Shown here in pieces: positions 34,948 to 43,168 of a DNA stretch of 64,000 bases (the first letter of the stretch is position 1; the number at the start of each line of letters is the position of its first letter). The position numbers were made by a program, and so were the translations under genes. The DNA lies in assembly GCA_964387495.1 (NCBI GenBank), contig CAYLXB010000010.1, positions 7,603-71,602 of the forward strand. Reading direction: 5' to 3'. Below the pieces are notes generated by a model. That model searched no databases. It was given only the letters and a program-made list of their open reading frames with translations, and was not told the origin of the DNA. The stretch comes from DSXF01 sp964387495. GTDB lineage: Bacteria > Chloroflexota > Anaerolineae > Anaerolineales > Villigracilaceae.

Positions 34948-37900
34948 TTATTTATGCGCTCCCGGCTGCTGTGTAGGGATCTGCAGGAAGAATGTGCTTC
35001 CCTGGCCTGCCACGCTTTCCACCCAGACGCGCCCGCCGTGTCTTTCCGCAATTGAACGTACAATGGCCAATCCAAGCCCCGTACCGTGCTGGGCACGTGC
35101 TTCCCGCTGCCGGCCGCGGAAAAATTTCTCGAACAATCGAGGAATATCATCCGGTTCGATGCCAATTCCAGTATCCTGCACAGTAAAGAGCACACTATTC
35201 TTTGAACCGGTAACACGCACGCTTACCTTGCCGCCGTTGGGCGTATATTTGATGGCGTTTTCAACCAGGTTGTAGACAGCCTGATGCAGGAGCGCCTGAT
35301 CGGCTTCGATCAGGACGGGCAGTTCAGGATCCGGTTCCGAAACCAGGGTGATTTCTTTTTGACCGGCATGCAGTTGAAGCGCGCTGATGACACGTTCCAA
35401 GATATCAAGCAGGGGTATTGTCTCCACTTGCAGGCCTACGCCAAAGTCGATCCGGCCGAGGTCGAGCAGGTTGTTGACCAGGCGTGACATATTCTCGACG
35501 CCGGAGATGATCTTGCGCACATAACCCTGCTGCTGGTCATTCAACTCCCCAACCATCTCGAGCATGGTGGCATAACCGCGCATCAGCGTCAGGGGAGAAC
35601 GCAGGTCGTGGCTGACTGTGGCAACAAATTCAGACTTGAGTGTATCCAGTTCTTTGAAATGCGTCACATCCCGCATAATGCAGACGCGCCCCACAGGCAG
35701 GCCTTCAGCCAGGACTGATGAGGCAGTCGCCAGGTAGGTCTGGCCATCGGGCATGACCACTTCTGCAGATTGTTTATCGGTGGAGGATGCCTGCAGCAAG
35801 TCAAGCAAAGGCTTTTGCTCAACCACACGCTGGACGGAACGTCCGGCCCCGCTGACTACCAGTGCACCAAAAACCTGCTGTGCAGCCGGGTTGGCCAGTA
35901 CCAGGCGATTGCGGTGATCCGTCACCAGGACCGGATCGGGGGTGGATGCCAGGATGGCCTCCAACTGCTGGCGGCCCACCTCCACGCTCAAGAAGAGATA
36001 TGCATTGGAAACCGCCAGGGCAGTCTGATTGGCCAGGGTGGTCATGAAGCGCGCATCCGCATCAGAGAAGAGGCGCGGCTGATCATAAGCCGCCCATAAC
36101 ACTCCCAGGAAGCGGTTCTCGTGCCGCAGGGCAACCGCCATCAACGCTCCCGGTCGCTGCAGGGAAGGATCGATATTCAAGCCGCGCCCGCGCGCCAGGT
36201 TGGTGATGATCAGGATCTCCTGGCGTTCAGACTGTGCCATAATCTGGCTGTCCAGATGGGCATAATTCTCACTGTGCGCCCCCGCTGCAAAGCGGGAGGG
36301 GGTTTCATTCTGATTTTCGGGAATCACATCCGGCGAAAGTACGACGCGTGCCGAACTGGCGCCGGTCGCTGAAACCGCCTCCAACACAGGTTTTACCGAA
36401 TCCTGGATCTGCAGACTCGCAGCCGTTCCCATGCTGACCAGCAGGAGGCGGTTCAACTCCTCCATACGGTCTTTCAACCCGATGCGCATCTGCTCGAAGG
36501 CCCGCCGCAGCTGGCCTACCTCATCCACCCCTTCAAGTCCCTGGAGCGGATAATCCAACTGTCCCTGCGAAATTCGCACCGCTTCATTAGCCAGGTTTTG
36601 CAGGGAGCCTGTAATGGCACCCAGGCCAACCCGCAGCGTGAGCATCGCAACCAAGGCCAGCAGGAGGATCATCAATGAAAGAGGAGCGGCTATATTGAGG
36701 GCCAGTTGTTGCGCCTCCCTGGCAGGAACAGTCAAAACTACAGACCAGGGCCGCCCGGTGACCGGCTGGTAATAGGCCAATTCGCGGGTGCCATCCGGAC
36801 CGGTATTGTCATAAAACGCCGCTTCTTTGCCTCTCTGGCCTGTGTATTTGCTCATGACCAGGCTGGGATTGGTATGGTAAAGAATACGCCCGTTCTCGTC
36901 CAATAGAAGGCCGTTGCCTTCCAGGTTTGACATGCTGTCCAGGCTGTCGATGATGGGCTGGGTCAGAGGGTTCGTCCCGAGTTCAGTCCGGCAAAGCAGG
37001 ATGGCGTTCACCCGGCCGTCATTTTCCATGATGGCGGTTAGAAAAGCAACTCGCGCCGGGGCATCCGGAGCGGCAGGAGGAATACTGTAGATTTGGGTCA
37101 ACACGCCGCTGTGGGCAAGATAGATGCCGAGCTGTTCCTCGACTTCAAGTTTGAAATCCTGGCGCGCCGAAGCAGGATAAGCACCTTGAATGTTTCCTTC
37201 CCCATCCAGGAATAGCACCTGTGTGAAATAGGGGACAGCCTGCATGCGCTGTGCCAAAATCACCGAAAGTTCCGGGTCCTGGACTGTCAGCAGGCGGGGA
37301 TCCGCTGCAATTTGGGCGCTGAGATTCTGGCCGGTCTCAAGAAAAAAGGGTACTCCCTGGGAAGACATTTCGGCCGTACTGGCCAGCCGATCGCGCAGCA
37401 TGCGGCGGGCAGCGTTGCCGGCCACCACCCAGTCGCCGATCAGCAGGGTGAGCAGGAGCAGAGAGATAAAGGTGCCCGTACCAAGCAGGAAACGGGTCTG
37501 CAAGCTACGTTCGGCCGGGGAGGGTTGAATGGGGTTTTCCCTTCCCCACGCAGAGGAAACACCTCGAGTCGCGATCTGGCCAACCAGGCCGGCGATTACA
37601 AGTTCGATTCCGACCGCCAGCACAGCAACGCCAACATTGCTCAGGGCGTAATCCAGGCGGGCGGTAATATCTGCCTGCCCCACATCTGTAAAGAAAACCC
37701 CCATGATGTACAGGATGGCATAGACCGGCATCAAGCAGATGGCAGCCACCAAAGGTTGGCGCATCAACCGGAAAGTAAGTGTACGATAGCGCTGTCTTAC
37801 CCACACGCTGAACAGGATGCCCAACAGGGCAGACTGCAGGCCGGTGAAAAGGTTGTGGGTATCCCAAAAGCCGCGCAAGGTGCCGGAGAAAAAGCCCAGG

Positions 37901-38241
37901 ATGGCAGCCGGAACCGGACCAAACATCCCCCCTGCCAGGGTCCAGGGTAAAGCCGAGAAAAACATCAAGGCCGGGTTTGGCGGGTCTGCAGGCACTCCAG
38001 GCAGAGGCAGCGTAGATCCAGATGGCAGTTCAAACCCGAGGAACAGGGCTGTAAGCGGCGTCAAAATTCCCAGGCCAAGCAAAACAAGCCATGCTGAACC
38101 TTTCCAAACCGCATGATATTTGCGCCAGCGGACAGCGCTGAAGACCGTCAGGAAAAACAGACACAGCAAAACCAGCCAGCCCAACAATGTAGGCCAGCTC
38201 GTGTAGGGGGAAGTAGCCAGTAGCGAGAGAATGAATCTCAT
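34948..38241 (-). CDS. Large membrane sensor histidine kinase (multi-TM, Cache-like, HAMP, GAF, PAS, HisKA, HATPase)
   Basis: A 1097-residue sensor kinase. Residues 1-225 hold about six membrane helices resembling MASE-type sensor modules. A further TM near 250 leads to a large extracytoplasmic domain of Cache type (about 280-520) and a second TM near 530. A HAMP linker (near 565), GAF (about 610-755), PAS (about 765-865), HisKA with SHDLRSPLTL (His near 878) and a HATPase domain (about 980-1090, DTGIGIEPDDIPRLFEKFFRG... and GTGLGLAIV) follow. No cognate regulator is adjacent. It starts without a Shine-Dalgarno, about 16 nt after a TATAAT box at 38258-38263. Confidence 0.9.
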   Translation of the reverse strand: MRFILSLLATSPYTSWPTLLGWLVLLCLFFLTVFSAVRWRKYHAVWKGSAWLVLLGLGILTPLTALFLGFELPSGSTLPLPGVPADPPNPALMFFSALPWTLAGGMFGPVPAAILGFFSGTLRGFWDTHNLFTGLQSALLGILFSVWVRQRYRTLTFRLMRQPLVAAICLMPVYAILYIMGVFFTDVGQADITARLDYALSNVGVAVLAVGIELVIAGLVGQIATRGVSSAWGRENPIQPSPAERSLQTRFLLGTGTFISLLLLTLLIGDWVVAGNAARRMLRDRLASTAEMSSQGVPFFLETGQNLSAQIAADPRLLTVQDPELSVILAQRMQAVPYFTQVLFLDGEGNIQGAYPASARQDFKLEVEEQLGIYLAHSGVLTQIYSIPPAAPDAPARVAFLTAIMENDGRVNAILLCRTELGTNPLTQPIIDSLDSMSNLEGNGLLLDENGRILYHTNPSLVMSKYTGQRGKEAAFYDNTGPDGTRELAYYQPVTGRPWSVVLTVPAREAQQLALNIAAPLSLMILLLALVAMLTLRVGLGAITGSLQNLANEAVRISQGQLDYPLQGLEGVDEVGQLRRAFEQMRIGLKDRMEELNRLLLVSMGTAASLQIQDSVKPVLEAVSATGASSARVVLSPDVIPENQNETPSRFAAGAHSENYAHLDSQIMAQSERQEILIITNLARGRGLNIDPSLQRPGALMAVALRHENRFLGVLWAAYDQPRLFSDADARFMTTLANQTALAVSNAYLFLSVEVGRQQLEAILASTPDPVLVTDHRNRLVLANPAAQQVFGALVVSGAGRSVQRVVEQKPLLDLLQASSTDKQSAEVVMPDGQTYLATASSVLAEGLPVGRVCIMRDVTHFKELDTLKSEFVATVSHDLRSPLTLMRGYATMLEMVGELNDQQQGYVRKIISGVENMSRLVNNLLDLGRIDFGVGLQVETIPLLDILERVISALQLHAGQKEITLVSEPDPELPVLIEADQALLHQAVYNLVENAIKYTPNGGKVSVRVTGSKNSVLFTVQDTGIGIEPDDIPRLFEKFFRGRQREARAQHGTGLGLAIVRSIAERHGGRVWVESVAGQGSTFFLQIPTQQPGAHK

Positions 38242-38257
38242 GGCGGCAGTGCTTGTA

Positions 38258-38263
38258 ATTATA
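38258..38263 (-). promoter_or_regulatory. -10 box TATAAT of the large sensor kinase gene
   Basis: GCAGTATAATTAC lies 16 nt before the start codon on the minus strand, giving a leader of about 10 nt with no ribosome site. Confidence 0.45.
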
Positions 38264-38275
38264 CTGCTTCTCGAA

Positions 38276-38983
38276 TTATTCCTGCTGGAGAGAACCGTTT
38301 TGAATCACTGCGCTGTGCGCGTAGTATCCGCGATATTCGGCCGGAAGCAAGCCGGCTACGTGTGCCATGACCAGGTCGGCATTCCGCTGGCGGGCAATGC
38401 GGCGTTCGGCACCCTGGCCTGCTATCAGCGGCAGATGCAGCGGCCGGCCAATGTGCATCTCCAAACGCGGGCGCTGTCCCTGTTTGGCTCTGTGCCAGAA
38501 ATCATCCGTTGTTCCAAACACACCGGCCGGGATCACAGGCACCTTTGCCTCTTCCGCCAGGAAGGCGATGCCCGGCCGGCCCTGCCGCATGGAGGTCACA
38601 TGCGAACGTCCCCCCTCTGGTGCCAGGAGCAGTGGTCGGCCAGAAGCCAGGACCGACAGCGCCTTGTCGAAAAGGTCACGATCGTATTCACCGCGATGCA
38701 CAGGAATGCCGTGATACATCCGCGCCAGCCATTTTTGGCCGCGCCGATGCCAGATATCCACTGCGCCCATGGCCTCCACCATCTCCGGCCAAAAGGCCAG
38801 GGCAAAAGGCGGGTCATATAGAGAGATATGGTTGATGGCAACGATATAGGCCTGGCCTCGGGGGACATTCTCCTGGCCGCAAATGCAAACATCACTCAAC
38901 AGATGAAACAAACCCTGAAAAATTGCTTTCATGGGCGGGCGCAGGATGCGGCTATGGAGCGGTACGCGATAAGGAGCGCTCAT
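38276..38983 (-). CDS. 1-acylglycerol-3-phosphate acyltransferase (PlsC-like)
   Basis: A 235-residue membrane-associated acyltransferase. Motif I NHISLYD (HxxxxD) is at about 50-56, motif II GIPVHRGEYDRD and motif III APEGGRS (replacing EGTRS) follow, then VPVIPAGVFG. It would acylate lysophosphatidic acid or a related lipid. The start overlaps the cytidylate kinase stop by one base (TGATG); an ATG three codons earlier has no room for a ribosome site. Confidence 0.85.
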   Translation of the reverse strand: MSAPYRVPLHSRILRPPMKAIFQGLFHLLSDVCICGQENVPRGQAYIVAINHISLYDPPFALAFWPEMVEAMGAVDIWHRRGQKWLARMYHGIPVHRGEYDRDLFDKALSVLASGRPLLLAPEGGRSHVTSMRQGRPGIAFLAEEAKVPVIPAGVFGTTDDFWHRAKQGQRPRLEMHIGRPLHLPLIAGQGAERRIARQRNADLVMAHVAGLLPAEYRGYYAHSAVIQNGSLQQE

Positions 38984-39657
38984 CAGCGGCACATCTCCAG
39001 GACGTATTCGAAAACCTGGTCAGCATCCATTTTGTCTGAATCAATGATGACAGCGTCATCCGCCGCCCGCAAGGGTGCCACTGCGCGGGTTGAATCGATC
39101 CGGTCGCGGGCAATGACTTTTGCCAGGATTTCATCATAATCCGCCTGGCCGCCGCGTCCCAGGATCTCCTGGTAACGGCGGCGGGCACGCTCCTCAGCCG
39201 AAGCATCCAGGTAGATTTTCAAGCCGGCTTCCGGCAGGACAACCGTACCAATGTCGCGTCCGACCATCACCACCCGCCCTCGCAGTCCAATACGGCGCTG
39301 CTGCTGGCTGAGTGCCCGCCGTACGCCAGCATAGGCAGAAACTTGGGAAACATTGGCTTCCACTTCAGGCCGGCGGGTCTCCCAAGTGATATCCCGGCCT
39401 TCGACGATCACATCGCACAAGCGCCCATCCTCCCGGGATGCGGGTTGAACGTCAATGGTCACCTGCTCGGCAAGTGTGGTGACCGCCGCTTCATCGTTCA
39501 CATCCACAGTCCGCTGGAGCACCAGCCAGGTGACGGCGCGGTACATCACGCCGGTATCGAAAAACAGGTAACCCAGGTCCCGAGCCAGCCGCAATCCCAG
39601 CGTAGACTTCCCGGAGGCGGCTGGACCGTCAATGGCAATTGTTGAGGTGAAGGTCAT
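38983..39657 (-). CDS. cmk: Cytidylate kinase
   Basis: A 224-residue (d)CMP kinase. The P-loop IDGPAASGKST is at about 9-19, FFDTGVMYRAVTW at 33-45 is the cytidylate-binding segment, and VGRDIGTVVLPEA and the LID region SAEERARRRYQE follow. It is coupled translationally to the downstream acyltransferase gene. The cmk-plsC pair is conserved in several bacterial phyla. Confidence 0.95.
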   Translation of the reverse strand: MTFTSTIAIDGPAASGKSTLGLRLARDLGYLFFDTGVMYRAVTWLVLQRTVDVNDEAAVTTLAEQVTIDVQPASREDGRLCDVIVEGRDITWETRRPEVEANVSQVSAYAGVRRALSQQQRRIGLRGRVVMVGRDIGTVVLPEAGLKIYLDASAEERARRRYQEILGRGGQADYDEILAKVIARDRIDSTRAVAPLRAADDAVIIDSDKMDADQVFEYVLEMCR

Positions 39658-39683
39658 AATGATCCGCCGTTTGTACGTTGAAT

Positions 39684-41381
39684 TTATTGGCTTCGATCCA
39701 GGAAGAGATCATCGCGTGCCCAAAGCAGGAGATTGCTCCCCTCGGCCGGAGTATCCCGCAAAGCCAGCCAGCGAAGCCAGGTAAAGGCATTCATATTTTC
39801 CCAATTCACAGCCTGATCCCAACCAAAATCCTGACCACGGTAAACAACCGGTTGTGCCAGGGAGGTGGTTGGGCGGGTAATAACCAGGGGAGGGGTCAGG
39901 GCTGGGTCAAGAACAGTCATAACCTCCAGGGGTCGGCCGCGCAGCAGCCACTCCAGGGCTGGCGACTCCACGCCGACAACTGTCACTGGCTGGGCCGTGT
40001 CCGCACCGGTACTCCACTCGGAGATTTCATCCACCGTCTGAACCAGCAGGCCGGCCTGGATGGGTCGAGGCGCAGGGTCCCATAGTTCCGCACCCTTGGG
40101 TGTGCGCAGTCCACCCGTGCCCCATGCCGCCCCCAGGGTATAGATCCCCAGGACGAGCAGCAAGCCATATAGGCCGCCCAGTTTGGCCGTCGCTGCCGAC
40201 CAGCCCATTCCCACCAGCAACAGGCTGATGATGATCAGCAAAAAGGAACCGCCGAACAAGACCAGCCGGGTGGTGGCCTCTGGAGACGGCCAGGCCATCC
40301 GGGCAGTGCTGAGCAGATCAAGCCAGGCAAACCCGAGCACCGTGGCGGTCAACACACCAACCCCCAGCGTCTCCAGCCGTTCCTCCTTTGGCACCCGAAG
40401 ATGGCGCGCCAGTTCCAGGGCAGCCAGTCCCCAGAGTGGGATCAATGCCCAGGCCAGGTCAGCCACCTGGCGGGCCGGGTAAAGCAAAGCCAACAACAGG
40501 GCATTCAACAGCCACAGGCTGAGCCAGCGCGAGCGTTTGTAACCCTGCAGCCAGGCGCGCAGGATGCCGACCAGGGCCAACACAAGTGCTAAAGGCTCAT
40601 ATACCAGCAAAGCAGCCAGCAAACGCCAGGCAGATACACCGGAAGGTTGCCACCAGCCACGCAAGTACTCGGAGATGCCGCCCATCCAGCCTGTCAACCC
40701 GGAGGGCGCCAGTAAAAACAGCGAACCGAATGCCAGGATGGCGCCGCCGGCCCAGGCCAGGACAGTCTTCCAAGCACGGAGTCCAGGGGCAGCAGGGGGG
40801 GGGGCATCGGTTTCAACAACCGGGCGGCGGGCAGGGGAAGGCTGAAAAACCCGGTAAAGCAGCCAGGTCAGCCCCAATCCCAACAAACCGGGCCACAGGG
40901 CGGGGCCGGACAACAGCGCCAGGCCAGCGAACAAGCCCGCCAGGTGCGTGCGGTTATCGTCCCAACAGGCCCACATGAACAGGGCAAAAGTCAGTCCCAG
41001 GATGGGACTGCCAGCCTGCCGGGAGAGCGCCACCAGGCCGGGGTCGAAAGCCAGGAAAACAGACAGAAGCAGGCCAGGAATCGGTTTGAGCCGCCTGCGG
41101 AAGGCATACGGAAGCCAGGCAAGCAGCGAACCAGCCAGGGCAGGCACAAAGCGTGCCAGGAAGTTTGTGCTTTCAAAGACATAAAACAGGCTGGCGGTCA
41201 GGGAAACATAAGCCACTTGGGTGCCCAACAGGGGCCGTTCTCCCGCCGCAAGGCGGTGAGCCTGCAAGGCCCATGCAGCTTCAGGATCGCTCAAAGGCAG
41301 CTGGCCCAGCAGCACAAAACGAAGTGCCAGGGCAGCAAGGAAAATAACCAGATAGTGCCAGAGAACATGACGGGAACGCAT
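39684..41381 (-). CDS. GT-C-fold membrane glycosyltransferase-like protein
   Basis: A 565-residue protein with about 12 membrane helices. The first extracytoplasmic loop carries LPLSDPEAAWALQA, the position of the acidic catalytic motif in PMT/ArnT-type (GT39/GT83) enzymes. A soluble C-terminal portion (about 450-565) follows the last helix. Such enzymes use polyprenyl-phosphate sugars on the outer face of the membrane; the acceptor is unknown. It lies 26 bp upstream of cmk in the same direction. A TACAAT box ends 6 nt before the ATG, so it may be leaderless. Confidence 0.75.
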   Translation of the reverse strand: MRSRHVLWHYLVIFLAALALRFVLLGQLPLSDPEAAWALQAHRLAAGERPLLGTQVAYVSLTASLFYVFESTNFLARFVPALAGSLLAWLPYAFRRRLKPIPGLLLSVFLAFDPGLVALSRQAGSPILGLTFALFMWACWDDNRTHLAGLFAGLALLSGPALWPGLLGLGLTWLLYRVFQPSPARRPVVETDAPPPAAPGLRAWKTVLAWAGGAILAFGSLFLLAPSGLTGWMGGISEYLRGWWQPSGVSAWRLLAALLVYEPLALVLALVGILRAWLQGYKRSRWLSLWLLNALLLALLYPARQVADLAWALIPLWGLAALELARHLRVPKEERLETLGVGVLTATVLGFAWLDLLSTARMAWPSPEATTRLVLFGGSFLLIIISLLLVGMGWSAATAKLGGLYGLLLVLGIYTLGAAWGTGGLRTPKGAELWDPAPRPIQAGLLVQTVDEISEWSTGADTAQPVTVVGVESPALEWLLRGRPLEVMTVLDPALTPPLVITRPTTSLAQPVVYRGQDFGWDQAVNWENMNAFTWLRWLALRDTPAEGSNLLLWARDDLFLDRSQ

Positions 41382-41387
41382 GGGCCA

Positions 41388-41393
41388 ATTGTA
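41388..41393 (-). promoter_or_regulatory. -10 box TACAAT 6 nt before the glycosyltransferase start
   Basis: TGCTACAATTGGCCC directly precedes the ATG on the minus strand, and no Shine-Dalgarno is present. Confidence 0.45.
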
Positions 41394-41527
41394 GCAGAAG
41401 ATTGGGTCACTGGCACGAATCGAAACCGCAAATCGTTCTGATCCTGCCGGACGTCAGTTCAGTGTTCCTGTAATCCAGATCGTCCGGAGGTCGTTCGCCG
41501 GTTCAAGAAGCAGTAAAATACGAGCCT

Positions 41528-43099
41528 ATGCTGAAACGTTATCCAATATTCCCTTTCCTGTTCGCACTGTATGTCATTCTAAACCTGCTGGTCACCAACC
41601 AGGAACAGATTCCCGCCTGGCAGGCCCTTCCGTCTTCGGGCGTACTTCTGGCGTCTACGATGGGCATCTTTCTGGGAATGTACGTCCTGTTCCGAGACTG
41701 GCATTACGCGGCTTATGCCACGTTTTTGTCGTTGGTGTTTTTCTTCCTATTCGGACACCTGGACAGCTTGCTTGAGAGCGTCATTTCCATCCGGCCGGTA
41801 TTCTCCATGCTGGGATTGCTGCTCTGGACGGGTGTCCTGCTGGCCCTGGCACCGCGCAGGGTATGGCGGCGCTTCGGAGGTGGGAACACCGTGACGCCCA
41901 CATTGAACCTGGTGCTGGCGATTGCGCTTGCCAGCCAGGGGCTTTGGGGGACCATAAAGTGGGTCCGCAGTGAACCAGACCCGACGAATTCCTCTGCCAG
42001 TCAATATTTGCCTGTCATGGAAGAAGAATCGCCATCCCTGGACTGCAGCTACCGGCGTGATATTTACTACATCGTCCTGGACGGTTACGGACGGGCGGAT
42101 GTGCTCAATAACCTGTATGGGGTGGATACCAGCGGCTTCCTCGCCTTTCTGCAGCAAAAGGGATTCTACCTGGCCGGCCAGAGCCATGCCAACTATACCC
42201 AAACCGTCTTCTCCATTCCCTCCGGGTTGAATTTCACCTACCTGGAGGCAGAGCCGGAGGGCGTGAACGGTACGGATTATTTCAGCGAACTCTTTGCAAA
42301 AAACCGTTTGATGCACTTGCTGAAACAGTGCGGCTACAAGAGTATCGCCTTCGAAACCGGCTTTTATTTCACCGACCATCCGAATGTGGATGTATACCTC
42401 TCCAAGGGGAAACCGCTGGACGAATTTGCCGGCCTGATGCTCTCCGGCTCTCCGTTCGACATGGTGGATGAAATGCTATTCGCCAGGCCGGTCATGAACG
42501 ATTACGAAGCCCACCGCGCCCGTGTACGCTATGTTTTCAACCGGCTCAAGACCCTGCCATCGATGCCTGGCCCCAAGATTGTCTTTGCCCATGTGGTTTC
42601 ACCACACCCCCCCTTTGTTTTTGATGCCGCCGGCCGGCCGGTTGAGCCAACCAGGGAATACAAGATTGCCGACGGGGATGATTACTCTGGAGACCGCCAG
42701 GAGTATCAAAAAGCCTATGCCGCACAGGTGAAATTCGTCAATGACCAGCTGCAGGGTGTGGTGGAGGCCATCCTGAGTCGATCCAAAAAACCGCCCATCA
42801 TCATTCTGCAAGGTGACCACGGCCCCGGTGGATGGTTGGATTGGGACTCGCCGTCCAGTTCCTGCCTGTGGGAGCGGACCGGCATCCTGAATGCCTACTA
42901 CCTCCCCGGCAGAGGAAAGGACCGGCTCTACCCGCAGATCTCACCCGTCAATTCTTTCCGGGTCATCCTGGACACCTACTTTGATGCCAACCTGGAACTG
43001 CTTCCGGACCACACATATTTCACATCCCATCGTTTGACCCGGCAGGTGCTCAACATTACAGAAGTGCGCGATTCAACCCAAAATTGCCCTCTTCCATAA
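41528..43099 (+). CDS. Membrane-anchored sulfatase-like (alkaline-phosphatase superfamily) protein
   Basis: A 523-residue protein with four membrane helices in its first 140 residues and a large extracytoplasmic catalytic domain. DIYYIVLDGYGRADVL (about 180) provides the first metal-binding Asp of the superfamily, Thr in NYTQTVFSIPSGLNFT is a possible nucleophile, and FAHVVSPHPPFVF and LQGDHGPG hold further metal ligands. By analogy it would transfer or remove phosphoethanolamine, phosphoglycerol or sulfate groups on envelope glycans. It is the only plus-strand gene in a block of minus-strand envelope genes. TAAAAT at 41514-41519 lies 8 nt before the ATG. Confidence 0.8.
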   Translation: MLKRYPIFPFLFALYVILNLLVTNQEQIPAWQALPSSGVLLASTMGIFLGMYVLFRDWHYAAYATFLSLVFFFLFGHLDSLLESVISIRPVFSMLGLLLWTGVLLALAPRRVWRRFGGGNTVTPTLNLVLAIALASQGLWGTIKWVRSEPDPTNSSASQYLPVMEEESPSLDCSYRRDIYYIVLDGYGRADVLNNLYGVDTSGFLAFLQQKGFYLAGQSHANYTQTVFSIPSGLNFTYLEAEPEGVNGTDYFSELFAKNRLMHLLKQCGYKSIAFETGFYFTDHPNVDVYLSKGKPLDEFAGLMLSGSPFDMVDEMLFARPVMNDYEAHRARVRYVFNRLKTLPSMPGPKIVFAHVVSPHPPFVFDAAGRPVEPTREYKIADGDDYSGDRQEYQKAYAAQVKFVNDQLQGVVEAILSRSKKPPIIILQGDHGPGGWLDWDSPSSSCLWERTGILNAYYLPGRGKDRLYPQISPVNSFRVILDTYFDANLELLPDHTYFTSHRLTRQVLNITEVRDSTQNCPLP

Positions 43100-43150
43100 C
43101 CCATTCCAGAGTAACCGGACAGTTCCAGACGGTGGAGAAATCACCCGGGC

Positions 43151-43167
43151 CATCCCCCAAGGGGATG
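43151..43167. terminator. Short hairpin between sulfatase-like and DUF2298 genes
   Basis: CATCCCC and GGGGATG form a perfect 7-bp stem with a CAA loop, directly against the DUF2298 stop and 51 bp after the sulfatase-like stop. It serves converging transcription. Confidence 0.5.
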
Positions 43168-43168
43168 C